Positions 34,819-44,204 of a DNA stretch of 64,000 bases are shown here, one piece after another (the first letter of the stretch is position 1; each line of letters starts with the position of its first letter). The position numbers were made by a program, and so were the translations under genes. Origin of the DNA: an uncultured Rhizobiaceae bacterium (GTDB lineage: Bacteria > Pseudomonadota > Alphaproteobacteria > Rhizobiales > Rhizobiaceae). The stretch lies in assembly GCA_951813045.1 (NCBI GenBank), contig CATOTF010000002.1, positions 4,340,001-4,404,000 on the forward strand, given 5' to 3'. Under the pieces are notes generated by a model, which saw only the letters and a program-made list of their open reading frames with translations, did no database searches and was not told where the DNA came from.

Positions 34819-35895
34819 ATGAAGAAACTCATAGCAACTGCCGCCATCGTTCTGGGGCTGTCAACATCTGCGTCAATGTTGGTCCAGCAACAGGCACACG
34901 CGGATGAAATTAGTGCCACGATTGTCGCCGGTCACCCCCCCGTGTTTCGCTGGGTAAAACATGCCAGTAAGACATTTATTCCCGCCGTCAATAAGGCTCT
35001 GGAAGGCAGTGGCCACAGCGTTACCTGGAGTGAGCAATATGGTGGTTCACTTGCCAAAGTGGGGGATGAATTGGAAGCGGTGGAAGAAGGGTTGGCAGAA
35101 GTGGGCCTGGTATCCAGCCTATTCGATCCGGCAAAACTGTCAGTGCAGAACGTTACTTACTTCACACCTTTTGTATCGTCAGATTCCACCGCAGTTTCCG
35201 AACTGCTTGACAACTTGCACAAATCAAACCCGGACCTCCGCAAATCCTGGGAAGACAATGGTCTTGAATATCTCGGTGGCGCTATCGGCATTGACGATTA
35301 TCTGTTAATGACCAAGTTTCCCATCAATTCAATCGACGACCTTAATGGCAAAAAGATCGGCGCGCCCGGCCCGGCTGTAAACTGGCTAAAAGGAACCGGC
35401 GCGGTTGGCGTTTCCGGAAACCTGACCACTTATTACAACGAAATGAAAACCGGTGTTTACGATGGCGTGATTGTTTTCGCTTCAGCAGCCCTACCGGGCA
35501 AGCTTTATGAAGTCGCACCGCATATCACCAAAATTGGTTTTGGCGCTCAATACGCCGGTGGTTTTGCTGCCAACAAAGACTGGTATGACGCCCAGCCGGA
35601 GATCGTGCAGAAAGCGCTTAAATCTGCGGCCGAAGCCGACCGCATTGCTTATCATCAGGACCTCGACGCATCGGTTACCAAGTTCCTCGGGATCATGAAA
35701 TCGAAGGGCGCAACCGTAAAAGAGGTTGATCTCGCCTTCCGTCAGAAGTGGGCTGCGGGCATGGACAATGTTGCCAAGGTGTGGGCGGCAAGGCTCGATG
35801 GTGAAGGAAAACCCGGAACTGCAGTCCTGAAGATCTATATGGATACAATGCGTGCCGCTGGTGCGACACCTGTGCGGGATTGGGACAAAGAATAG
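34819..35895 (+). CDS. TRAP transporter substrate-binding protein, DctP family
   Basis: 358 residues with a signal peptide (cleavage near QAHADEIS) and CAAGGGAGAA before the ATG. Typical DctP features are the helix EQYGGSLAKVGDELEAVEEG, FPINSIDDLNGKKIGAPGPA and a mid-protein YNEMKTGVYDGVIVF. It delivers an organic acid to the DctQ/DctM membrane pair encoded next. The ligand is unknown; neighbouring enzymes point to an aromatic or keto acid. Confidence 0.93.
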   Translation: MKKLIATAAIVLGLSTSASMLVQQQAHADEISATIVAGHPPVFRWVKHASKTFIPAVNKALEGSGHSVTWSEQYGGSLAKVGDELEAVEEGLAEVGLVSSLFDPAKLSVQNVTYFTPFVSSDSTAVSELLDNLHKSNPDLRKSWEDNGLEYLGGAIGIDDYLLMTKFPINSIDDLNGKKIGAPGPAVNWLKGTGAVGVSGNLTTYYNEMKTGVYDGVIVFASAALPGKLYEVAPHITKIGFGAQYAGGFAANKDWYDAQPEIVQKALKSAAEADRIAYHQDLDASVTKFLGIMKSKGATVKEVDLAFRQKWAAGMDNVAKVWAARLDGEGKPGTAVLKIYMDTMRAAGATPVRDWDKE

Positions 35896-35921
35896 CAGTT
35901 AAGCTTGCGGGTCGAAATACC

Positions 35922-36500
35922 ATGACGCTCAACGACAATCATCAGGTCGCCGGGGGTATTCCCCGGCGGCCCGTTGGCCCCATTCGCAACGCAATTAACA
36001 CCGTAACGATGGCTTTGAACGTCATCGGCACGCTGCTCATTCTTGCGGTTATGATATTGGTCAATGCGGATGTGATCGGACGTGGAACCCTGGGTCTGCC
36101 AATATCCGGGGTTCCGGAAATGGTATCCATGTCGATTGTCGCCATCGTCTTTTTACAGGTTGCCCACACGTATCAAATGGGCAAGTTGACACGTTCAGAT
36201 GCCGTTTTAGGCATGATTGAAAGTCGCTCACCCCGCTTCCGCGCGTTGGTCGAAGTTGTTTTCTGCTGCAGCGCGATTGGTATCATGGTGCAACTCTTGG
36301 GCGCTTCATGGCCGCTCTTTTTAAAGTCGTGGACACGCAACACATTTGAAGGAACGATCGGGGATTTCACCGCACCGATCTGGCCAGTTAAATTTATCAT
36401 TCTGATCGGATGTATCGCGCTTATCGTCCAACTCATACTTTCAGCCAGTGATGCCTTCCGCACTTTCTGGAATGGCCGACCGGATGGAATTCGCAAGTGA
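35922..36500 (+). CDS. TRAP transporter small permease, DctQ family
   Basis: 192 residues from ATG 35922. There are four transmembrane segments: first ALNVIGTLLILAVMILVNAD; second VSMSIVAIVFLQVAHTY; the remainder in the C-terminal half. The motif NADVIGRGTLGLPISGVPE is diagnostic for DctQ. The stop overlaps the dctM start as GTGA. Confidence 0.9.
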   Translation: MTLNDNHQVAGGIPRRPVGPIRNAINTVTMALNVIGTLLILAVMILVNADVIGRGTLGLPISGVPEMVSMSIVAIVFLQVAHTYQMGKLTRSDAVLGMIESRSPRFRALVEVVFCCSAIGIMVQLLGASWPLFLKSWTRNTFEGTIGDFTAPIWPVKFIILIGCIALIVQLILSASDAFRTFWNGRPDGIRK

Positions 36501-37810
36501 GCAATATCGAAATTGGTCTCGCTTCGCTGGGCGTCATGATTGTGCTGGTCTATGGCGGCCTGTGGGTGCCGTTCGCCCTCATGTTGACCTCCTATGTCGG
36601 CGTTTGGATCATCAAGGGGTCGCCGATTCTGGCGGGCAAGCTTTTGGCACTTGCTGCATCTGAAACCATTTCAAGTTATTTTTTCGGTGTTGTGCCGCTG
36701 TTTGTTTTGATGGGCTATGTGGTATCCGTCACAGGTATGGGGCGCGATGCCTTTGACGTGGCCAATCAATTATTTCGGCGGCTTCGCGGCGGCCTGGGCA
36801 TCGGGACGGTTGGCGCAAATGCGATCTTCGCCGCCATCACTGGCATCTCGATTGCATCCGCTGCAGTCTTCACCCGCATCGCTGTTCCAGAAATGGTGCG
36901 TCATGGATATACCAAACGCTTTTCCGTTGGTGTCGTTGCGGGTTCGTCCGTGCTGGGCATGTTAATTCCACCAAGTCTGCTGCTCATTCTCTATGGCCTG
37001 CTCACGGAACAATCTGTTGGTGATTTGTTTATCGCGGGCATTATTCCGGGCCTGTTGTTAGCGGCGGTGTTTGGTCTTGGTGTTATCGCAATGGCAACAT
37101 TTTTTCCCAGATTCGTTGGTGAAAATATTACCAACGATCTGGATGGCGATGACCAACTGTCGACGGCGGATATGCTCGCAAAGGGATTACCGATCACCGC
37201 ACTCATTTTACTTGTACTTGGCGGCATTTATGGCGGGTTTTTCACCCCCATCGAAGCCGGGGCCGTTGGTTGTCTTGGGGCAATCGTGATTGGCCTGTTG
37301 AGACAAAAACTCAGCCTGAAAGATTTCTGGCAGGTGCTGACCGACACCGGCCTGGTCACCGCATCAATCTGCTTCCTCATTATCGCGGCACAAATGTATT
37401 CCCGCATGCTCGCTTTGTCCGGCCTGCCTGCCGGATTTGGTAGCTTTGTTGCGTCGGCGGATATCGGCTTCTGGGGCGTCATATTGGCCTACGTCGCCTT
37501 GGTGATTTTGATGGGGACCATCCTTGATTCATCGTCCATCATGCTCATTCTTGTGCCCCTGATGTTACCCGTCGTATCCGGCATGGACGTGAACCTGATC
37601 TGGTTCGGCATCATCACCGTATTGGCGGTTGAGATCGGTTTACTCACGCCACCATTCGGTATTTCTGTGTTCGTCATTAAATCTTCGCTTGACGATGAAA
37701 CGATCACCCTTGGCGACATATTCTATGGGGCCGCACCCTTTGCGCTGATGATGTTGATCGTCCTCATTGCGGTGCTGGCGTTCCCAAGTCTCGCGACTGC
37801 ACTTATTTAA
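36497..37810 (+). CDS. TRAP transporter large permease, DctM family
   Basis: 437 residues, GTG start overlapping the dctQ stop. About 12 transmembrane helices. Conserved blocks are ITGISIASAAVFTRIAVPEM, SSVLGMLIPPSLLLILYG and FFTPIEAGAVG. Forms the Na+-driven channel with DctQ. Confidence 0.94.
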   Translation: MSNIEIGLASLGVMIVLVYGGLWVPFALMLTSYVGVWIIKGSPILAGKLLALAASETISSYFFGVVPLFVLMGYVVSVTGMGRDAFDVANQLFRRLRGGLGIGTVGANAIFAAITGISIASAAVFTRIAVPEMVRHGYTKRFSVGVVAGSSVLGMLIPPSLLLILYGLLTEQSVGDLFIAGIIPGLLLAAVFGLGVIAMATFFPRFVGENITNDLDGDDQLSTADMLAKGLPITALILLVLGGIYGGFFTPIEAGAVGCLGAIVIGLLRQKLSLKDFWQVLTDTGLVTASICFLIIAAQMYSRMLALSGLPAGFGSFVASADIGFWGVILAYVALVILMGTILDSSSIMLILVPLMLPVVSGMDVNLIWFGIITVLAVEIGLLTPPFGISVFVIKSSLDDETITLGDIFYGAAPFALMMLIVLIAVLAFPSLATALI

Positions 37811-37824
37811 TTCTGGAGAAAATC

Positions 37825-38601
37825 ATGCCGCGCCGTTTTGTTGATATCACCGTTGCCATGGAAGCCGAGATCGCCTCCGACCCGCCAAACATGTTGCCCA
37901 GGATTGACTATGTAGATCACAAGCAATCTGCTGAAGGTATGACCGGTTTTTTCCCCGGCCTCACCGTAGATCAACTACCCGGTGGTGAAGGTTGGGCTGT
38001 GGAATTTCTTCAAATAGCCACCCACAACGGCACTCACCTTGATGCGCCTTACCATTATCATTCGACGATGAATAATGGTGAGCGGGCGATCACCATCGAC
38101 GAAGTGCCCTTGGAATGGTGCCTTAACCCGGGCGTCAAACTCGACTTTCGCCATTTCGCTGATGGTTATGTGGTAACTGCTACTGATGTAGAAGCCGAGT
38201 TAAAACGCATCGGCCACGACCTCCACCCTCTCGATATCGTTGTCGTCAACACATCTGCCGGTGCGCATTACGGGCAGGACGACTATCTGTCCAAGGGCTG
38301 TGGTATGGGGCGCGAGGCAACGCTTTATCTTACCGAGCGCGGTGTGCGGGTAACGGGTACAGACGCATGGAGTTGGGATGCACCCTTTGTTTATACCGCG
38401 CAGGAATTTGCCAAAAACGGTGACCCGTCAATTATCTGGGAAGGCCATCGGGCGGGAATGGAAATTGGATATTGTCATATCGAAAAACTCGGCAATCTCC
38501 AAGAACTGCCGGCAAGCGGCTTCGAAATTTCCTGCTTCCCGTGGAAAATCAAGGGCGCATCCGCCGGGTTCACCCGCGCCGTCGCCATTTTTAACGACTG
38601 A
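37825..38601 (+). CDS. cyclase-family (PF04199) metal-dependent hydrolase
   Basis: 258 residues; TGGAGAAAATC lies before the ATG. The metal-binding signature HNGTHLDAPYHY is that of kynurenine formamidase and isatin hydrolase, which open amides or lactam rings using Mn or Zn. It lies 14 bases after dctM in the TRAP operon, so it probably acts on the imported compound or on a ring-opened product. The substrate is undetermined. Confidence 0.88.
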   Translation: MPRRFVDITVAMEAEIASDPPNMLPRIDYVDHKQSAEGMTGFFPGLTVDQLPGGEGWAVEFLQIATHNGTHLDAPYHYHSTMNNGERAITIDEVPLEWCLNPGVKLDFRHFADGYVVTATDVEAELKRIGHDLHPLDIVVVNTSAGAHYGQDDYLSKGCGMGREATLYLTERGVRVTGTDAWSWDAPFVYTAQEFAKNGDPSIIWEGHRAGMEIGYCHIEKLGNLQELPASGFEISCFPWKIKGASAGFTRAVAIFND

Positions 38602-38617
38602 ATGAAAAGGGAAATCC

Positions 38618-39556
38618 ATGGCTCGTAAAATGAAGAAAGTCATCATCACATGTGCTGTGACAGGCGGTGTTCACACCCCCACCATGTCTGACGCATTGCC
38701 GATAACGCCTGATGAGATTGCCACACAATCCATCGAAGCGGCGGAAGCTGGCGCGTCGATTATCCATCTCCATGCCCGCGATCCGGAGACCGGACAGCCA
38801 ACGCCTGATCCTGATGTGTTCATGCAATTTCTGCCACGTATCAAACAGTCAACCGATGCCGTGATCAATATCACGACAGGCGGTGGCCTAGGTATGACTG
38901 TTGAAGAACGGCTCGCGGGGCCAATCCAGGCCGAGCCGGAAATGACGTCACTCAATATGGGGTCGATGAATTTCGCACTCCACTCCCTCGCGTCTAAATA
39001 TGACATATGGAAGCACGCCTGGGAAAAGCCATTTCTTGAGGCCAGTGACGACTTCATTTTCAGAAACACATTCCGGGACATAGCATACATCCTCAAACAT
39101 CTTGGCGAAGGGTGTGGCACAAGGTTCGAACACGAATGTTACGACATCGGGCACCTCTACAATCTGGCCCATTTTGTTGATCAGGGACTGATCAAACCAC
39201 CGTTCATGGTGCAATCAATCTTCGGTATTCTGGGCGGCATCGGCGCAGATATGGAAAACGTCATGTTCATGAAACAAACCGCAGATCGTCTCTTCGGTGA
39301 CGATTACGTCTGGTCGGTTCTCGCCGCCGGGCGTCACCAAATGCCGTTCATCACGCAATCAGCGATGCTGGGTGGTAATGTACGTGTTGGATTGGAAGAT
39401 TCACTCTTCATAGGCAAAGGTGAGCTTGCAAAATCCAACGCGGAACAGGTCCGCAAAATACGAACTATTCTTGAAGAATTGGGAATGTCCATCGCGTCTC
39501 CAACCGAAGCCCGAGAAATTTTGGAACTTAAAGGTGGCGACCGGGTCAATTTCTGA
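38618..39556 (+). CDS. beta-keto acid cleavage enzyme (BKACE, DUF849)
   Basis: 312 residues. The N-terminal strand KVIITCAVTGGVHTPTMSDA and the zinc-ligand motif IIHLHARDPETGQPTPD are typical of BKACE proteins, which split a beta-keto acid with acetyl-CoA to give acetoacetate and a new acyl-CoA. Later blocks (GRHQMPFITQSAMLGGNVRVG) are conserved. In this operon it would handle a late keto-acid intermediate. Substrate specificity cannot be read reliably by eye. Confidence 0.92.
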   Translation: MARKMKKVIITCAVTGGVHTPTMSDALPITPDEIATQSIEAAEAGASIIHLHARDPETGQPTPDPDVFMQFLPRIKQSTDAVINITTGGGLGMTVEERLAGPIQAEPEMTSLNMGSMNFALHSLASKYDIWKHAWEKPFLEASDDFIFRNTFRDIAYILKHLGEGCGTRFEHECYDIGHLYNLAHFVDQGLIKPPFMVQSIFGILGGIGADMENVMFMKQTADRLFGDDYVWSVLAAGRHQMPFITQSAMLGGNVRVGLEDSLFIGKGELAKSNAEQVRKIRTILEELGMSIASPTEAREILELKGGDRVNF

Positions 39557-39623
39557 TGCGCAAACATCATACCATAGACGGGTTCAAGATCGAACCCGGT
39601 TATCAACCTAAACGAGGATAAAG

Positions 39624-40133
39624 ATGAACGAACCTAACCCCAACAGTGGCCTGCCCGATAAGGCTCAGGTCCAATTTGATTGTCACGGTCAAGCCGTTGG
39701 CAAAATGCGCAATGATCTGGACGTCTATATGACACGCCCAATGGAAGAGGGCCCCTTCAAGCTAGCGACCGACGAAGGTTCCTTCCATGGGGGAGACGCC
39801 ACCGCGCCACCACCTTTGGCACTTTTCGTTGCGGGCCTGACCGGCTGTATCATGACTCAAATCAGAGCTTTCGCGAAGCGCATGGGCGTATCAATCAACG
39901 ACCTGAGTGTAGACACCCGAGTGGTTTGGGATTGGGAAGTAAAAGGCCGCATCTACGAAACGGCACCGCATTCCTTTGATATTGACGTGATGATTGATAG
40001 CGCCGACGCGCAAGACAAGGTCATCGATCTCATCAATGCCGCAAAGAAAGGTTGTTTTCTGGAACAAACCTTAGGGAGGGTCAACACAATCCGACACCGT
40101 ATGAAGGTTGGCGATGACTGGATAGAAGTTTGA
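39624..40133 (+). CDS. OsmC-family protein
   Basis: 169 residues with ACGAGGATAAAG upstream. It has the OsmC fold signature with two cysteines, one in GLTGCIMTQIRAF and one in KKGCFLEQTL, the usual peroxide-reducing pair. Some operon-borne OsmC-like proteins act as accessory factors in catabolic routes rather than in stress. Last gene of the TRAP operon; no terminator is visible. Confidence 0.88.
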   Translation: MNEPNPNSGLPDKAQVQFDCHGQAVGKMRNDLDVYMTRPMEEGPFKLATDEGSFHGGDATAPPPLALFVAGLTGCIMTQIRAFAKRMGVSINDLSVDTRVVWDWEVKGRIYETAPHSFDIDVMIDSADAQDKVIDLINAAKKGCFLEQTLGRVNTIRHRMKVGDDWIEV

Positions 40134-41222
40134 GTTTCTTTGGTAAAAATATGGTGTTTTCTGAAGCGCATATCGACGTATTGGCCTATCACATTGAACA
40201 ACAAGCTTAGCGCCCGTTAGCAATTTCAACACCGGGTCATCGGTTGAAGCACCATTCTAAATCGTTTGTGTTAAGTATGTTTCCTATCCACTATCGTTGA
40301 TGTACCTGTAACACTCGATTGGTGAGGATTCCGAGGCGGATCCCCCAAGATGTATCCATGTTTTTCTACGGATTGTTTTTGCGTTGCCAGCACCCTGTGT
40401 CTGGATTTTGCGAAGGTCTACTCGACGGAGTTCAGATCAACAGCCGTACGTCGGAAGAGAAGATTGATACTTCCCAATCTATTGCAAGTCTTAGATATTT
40501 TTCGAGCTATGCAAACATGAATTCCATAACCTTACATCTTGTATAAGGTACTTATACTTCATTCCATGCAAGTATGGGGCTGCTGAATGCAGTCGCTTTA
40601 GTCTTTTTGTGACCCTGTTCAGCGCGTGGCCTGGATCGTCACATCTTGGGCTTCACAGGACCGTCGCAAGCTTGATCAGTCCACGGACGGATTTTGCTCT
40701 GCACAGATGAAGGGGAGTTTCACGATGTCCCGATTGCAAGACGCGATTAACCCACAACCGACGATAATGCAAATGACAACTTTGCCGGAATTGATGTCGG
40801 TAAACGACTGCTCAACCTCCATATCCATCCTGCCGATGAGTTCAATCAGTTCGATAACAATGTCACAGGTCTTCAAAAGCTGGTCCGGTATTGTCGCTGA
40901 TGAATATAATTGTGGATGTAGTTGATAGAAATGAACGATGCGGTGTGCAGTATTGGGCCTCCTGCGATATCTACTCCCAGCTAGCCAATCTACAAGGATC
41001 GTTGGATCAGGGTTACAATGTATCCTTGCCCAGAAATCAGGTTTCTGCACCAACCCCGGACACGGTGAAGCGATTTCACAAGTTGATGAAACTTCAATTA
41101 TCATTTGGAAAAACCATAGAAGCGGGTAGAGTGTGTTTGGGCACGCATGGGGAGTTGGAGAATTAACCTACCGCTACCGCACTGGAAATGCGTGCATTGT
41201 TAGGTTGTTAAGGAGGTAAAAA
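40134..41222. other. decayed region between TRAP operon and quinoprotein cluster
   Basis: About 1.1 kb without an intact gene. It contains an IS110-type remnant (separate entry). The short frames around 40319-40546 and 40891-41166 show no ribosome-binding site or family resemblance. The right end carries the promoter region and the strong AAGGAGGT site of the PQQ dehydrogenase gene. Confidence 0.5.
40725..40900 (+). pseudogene. IS110-family transposase, N-terminal remnant with frameshift
   Basis: One frame starts at ATG 40725. After a shift near 40765, another frame reads NFAGIDVGKRLLNLHIHPAD and GLQKLVRYCR before a TGA. The block GIDVGK is the first DEDD motif of IS110 recombinases. Everything downstream is missing. 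Confidence 0.65.
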
Positions 41223-42881
41223 ATGTTGAAACGAATATTGCTAACCATGGGCGCGCTCGCGTGGCTGACAGGGACACCCGCTATGTCGCAGACGGCGAAT
41301 GACCTGAAAAACGATGGGGCGACGCCTAACGACATTCTAACATACGGGATGGGCCAAGGGCAGACGCGATACAGTTCGCTAAAGCAGATCAACAAGGATA
41401 CCGTCAAAAAGCTGGTTCCGGTCTGGAGTTATTCGCTCAACGATTCACGCGGGCAGGAAACATTCCCTCTGTTACATGACGGTATGATGTATGTGACGAC
41501 ACATGCATCAACCATAGCGCTCAATCCGGCTACCGGCGCTCAAATCTGGAAGACTGCGGTTGAATACCCTGCAGAAACCCCACGTGTCGCGTGTTGCGGT
41601 ATAGTCAACCGCGGGGCCGCAATTTATGAAGGCAAAATATTCCGGACGACGTTGGACGCCAATGTTGTTGCGCTCGATGCCAAAACCGGAAAAGAAATTT
41701 GGCGGACGAAGTCAATTGAATTCCGTGACGGTTACTCAATGACAGTGGCCCCGTTGGTCGCCAATGGCGTGGTGATCGTTGGGATTTCCGGCGGTGAATT
41801 TGGCATTCGCGGATATATCGAAGGTTATGATCCCAATACCGGCAAGCAGCTCTGGCGCACCTATACGGTTCCTGCACCCGGCGAAGCGGGTTCCGACAGC
41901 TGGCCAGATGGAGACCAGTGGAAGCGCGGTGGTGGCCCGACATGGTTGACAGGCAGCTACGATCCGGAGCTCGATCTGGTCTATTGGGGAACCGGTAACG
42001 CCGCGAGCTGGAATTCCGCACTTCGCCTTGGTGACAATCTCTATACAGCCTCAATGCTGGCGGTAGACCCTAAAACGGGGACCATTAAGTGGCACTACCA
42101 GTTCACGCCAAATGATGCCTTTGACTATGATTCAGTCAACGAACCGGTGCTGACCGAACTGGATGGCAAAAAGGTTTTGATGCAGGCCAACCGTAACGGC
42201 TTTTTCTATGTTATCGACCGGACAAACGGGAAACTAATTGCTGCCAATAAGTATATTGAAGATGTTAATTGGGCAGATAGCATTGACCTCACCACAGGGC
42301 GCCCCGTTGAAACCCAGCTCGCGAAAGACCTGCGGTCGGGTAAGGAGATCCAGCTACAGCCATCAGCTTTGGGTGGTAAGAACTGGTCGCACATGTCTTA
42401 CGATAGCGAACGCAGCTCCGTTTTCATCAATACGCTGGGCTTCGGCATGAACATCAAACAGGTGGAGTCCCAGTACCGCGCAGGCACATTCTATTGGGGT
42501 GCTGAGTTCAGTTTCGCTTGGCCGGAAGGTGATCGCGGTGCACTGCGTGCGGTCGATCCGATGACTGGCAAAAGCAAGTGGAAGAAGGACATAGCAATTC
42601 CCCGTTTTGCGAGCATCATGTCAACAGCAGGCGGCCTCGTATTCACGGGTGCACAAACCGGAGAATTCGAAGCGTTTGATTCGGATACCGGTGATAAGTT
42701 GTGGCAATTCCAAACCGGTTCCGGCATTGTTGGACAGCCCGTGACCTGGGAGTTGGATGGCAAACAATATGTCACGATCGCAAACGGCAGCGGCGGCGTA
42801 TACGTCCTGTTCGGTGGCGATGAGCGGCTGGCGTCCGTTCCCGCTGGCGGTGGCATCTGGACATTCGCTCTATCTGAATAA
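41223..42881 (+). CDS. PQQ-dependent alcohol dehydrogenase with lanthanide-type active site
   Basis: 552 residues; signal peptide (cleavage near AMSQTAND) and a perfect AAGGAGGT before the ATG. It is an eight-bladed quinoprotein propeller with tryptophan-docking repeats such as LNPATGAQIWKT. The adjacent cysteines C124-C125 (RVACCGIV) form the vicinal disulfide over PQQ. The active-site segment reads NDAFDYDSVNEPV, so catalytic D301 is followed two residues later by D303. In this family the extra Asp marks lanthanide-using enzymes (XoxF, ExaF/PedH), while calcium-type MxaF has Ala. There is no C-terminal heme domain. The alcohol substrate is unknown. Confidence 0.93.
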   Translation: MLKRILLTMGALAWLTGTPAMSQTANDLKNDGATPNDILTYGMGQGQTRYSSLKQINKDTVKKLVPVWSYSLNDSRGQETFPLLHDGMMYVTTHASTIALNPATGAQIWKTAVEYPAETPRVACCGIVNRGAAIYEGKIFRTTLDANVVALDAKTGKEIWRTKSIEFRDGYSMTVAPLVANGVVIVGISGGEFGIRGYIEGYDPNTGKQLWRTYTVPAPGEAGSDSWPDGDQWKRGGGPTWLTGSYDPELDLVYWGTGNAASWNSALRLGDNLYTASMLAVDPKTGTIKWHYQFTPNDAFDYDSVNEPVLTELDGKKVLMQANRNGFFYVIDRTNGKLIAANKYIEDVNWADSIDLTTGRPVETQLAKDLRSGKEIQLQPSALGGKNWSHMSYDSERSSVFINTLGFGMNIKQVESQYRAGTFYWGAEFSFAWPEGDRGALRAVDPMTGKSKWKKDIAIPRFASIMSTAGGLVFTGAQTGEFEAFDSDTGDKLWQFQTGSGIVGQPVTWELDGKQYVTIANGSGGVYVLFGGDERLASVPAGGGIWTFALSE

Positions 42882-42889
42882 AGAGTTCC

Positions 42890-44131
42890 ATGATGAGATC
42901 AATATTACTCGCAATGGTGTTGGCCCTGTACTCAGGGCCAACACTGGCGGACGACTTGCTCAAAAAAGGCACTACTGCCTATGGGCAACTTTGTTCGCGC
43001 TGCCACGGATTTCATATGGTGAATCCGGGAACCGGCTCATTTGATCTGCGAAAATTTCCCCGTGAAGACAAGAAGCGGTTCGTCAACAGTGTTACGAACG
43101 GCAAAAATGATATGCCAGCGATGGGTGATCTTCTTATTGGAGATGAGCTTGAAGCATTGTGGCGCTATGTCTCGACGCGCGCGGGTAAGGAACCTCCGGT
43201 GGAAGAGAGCGGTTCTCCCCTTGAACAAGATAAATCCGTCGTATCTCTCGATACCGCGGATTTATCCTTAATGAACAAAGCCGTCCTGACAGCCTGCCTG
43301 CCAATCAATGGCGGGGTCATGTCTGGACGCCGAGCAAACGGTGGAACGGGACTGGACTATGAAGTCTCCACGAAGGTTGCGCAAAAACTGGGGTTAAAGC
43401 TGAAAGTTGTCTGGTATGAGGCTGATCTGGATGAAGAAACCGACCCAATAACTGACACTTACGCGATGCTTTCAAAACCACTTTGCGATGTTGTACCGGG
43501 ATTTGCCCTCTATGGCCCAACGCTTGGAAACCCAAAAGGCACTAAAGCCTCCGTACCCCGGTGGAAAAAACGGCGGTATAAAGATGAAGTTACGGTGCCA
43601 GAGTTTGTCGATTTAAAACCCATTGCGGGTACTGCACCCTACGCGCGAATAGAAATGGGATTTGTGCTTCGAAAGGCGAAGCATATCGGGAATTTTTCGG
43701 ATCTTGAGGGGTTGCGACTGGGCATTCAGGAAGGAACGCTCGCCGGTGCTATCACCATGGCCCGGGCATCCGCCGACCTGAAGGCCAACGCTGTATCGAG
43801 CAACCCCGGCCCGAAATTCCTATGGGACATGGAAAAAGGGGAATTTGACGCCGCTCTCATTTCCGTTTCAGAATTCGATTTTCACAAGCGTCAAAACCGG
43901 CTGACTAAACTGAAACTTGCCGATTATCGCCATCCGCTTGGATTTAACATCGGTATGGCTCTTCTTGCCAAAAACTCGGTCCTCGGTAAGGCAATTGATG
44001 TTGTGACCAACGCCCTTCTTGCCGAATACACCATCGAAAAGATCGCCCGCGAAACCGGTCTTCACATTGCACCACCGCGAAAACCTTACATTCAATCCGC
44101 CCTGTCGATGCGTGATCTCCTGTCGCAATAG
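42890..44131 (+). CDS. cytochrome c fused to XoxJ/MxaJ-like periplasmic binding protein
   Basis: 413 residues; signal peptide (cleavage near TLADDLL). Residues about 25-100 form a mono-heme cytochrome c with C35-S-R-C38-H39 and a likely Met ligand in NDMPAMGDLL. After an acidic linker, residues about 130-405 form a family-3 solute-binding-type domain (LTACLPINGGVMSG, LEGLRLGIQEGTLAG) like the quinoprotein-associated XoxJ/MxaJ proteins. XoxG (cytochrome acceptor) and XoxJ (activator) are normally separate; here they are one chain, 8 bases after the dehydrogenase gene. It should accept electrons from the quinoprotein and hold or mature it. Confidence 0.88.
   Translation: MMRSILLAMVLALYSGPTLADDLLKKGTTAYGQLCSRCHGFHMVNPGTGSFDLRKFPREDKKRFVNSVTNGKNDMPAMGDLLIGDELEALWRYVSTRAGKEPPVEESGSPLEQDKSVVSLDTADLSLMNKAVLTACLPINGGVMSGRRANGGTGLDYEVSTKVAQKLGLKLKVVWYEADLDEETDPITDTYAMLSKPLCDVVPGFALYGPTLGNPKGTKASVPRWKKRRYKDEVTVPEFVDLKPIAGTAPYARIEMGFVLRKAKHIGNFSDLEGLRLGIQEGTLAGAITMARASADLKANAVSSNPGPKFLWDMEKGEFDAALISVSEFDFHKRQNRLTKLKLADYRHPLGFNIGMALLAKNSVLGKAIDVVTNALLAEYTIEKIARETGLHIAPPRKPYIQSALSMRDLLSQ
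42917..42944 (+). promoter_or_regulatory. perfect intercistronic hairpin inside the leader of the fusion gene
   Basis: A 12-bp perfect inverted repeat, GTGTTGGCCCTG / CAGGGCCAACAC, with loop TACT. It lies 35 bases after the dehydrogenase stop and within codons 10-19 of the next gene. No T-tract follows, so it is more likely an RNA-stability or partial-attenuation element than a full terminator. Confidence 0.7.
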
Positions 44132-44204
44132 TCTGGAATTCTCGATCAGGTGGATGATCTGATTGTTTCATGATAGGGTCATATTGTTCCTGGAGGAAAA
44201 TACT

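Noticed and set aside
40319-41166. Short frames between OsmC and the PQQ dehydrogenase
   Set aside because: No start signals or family resemblance apart from the IS110 remnant.
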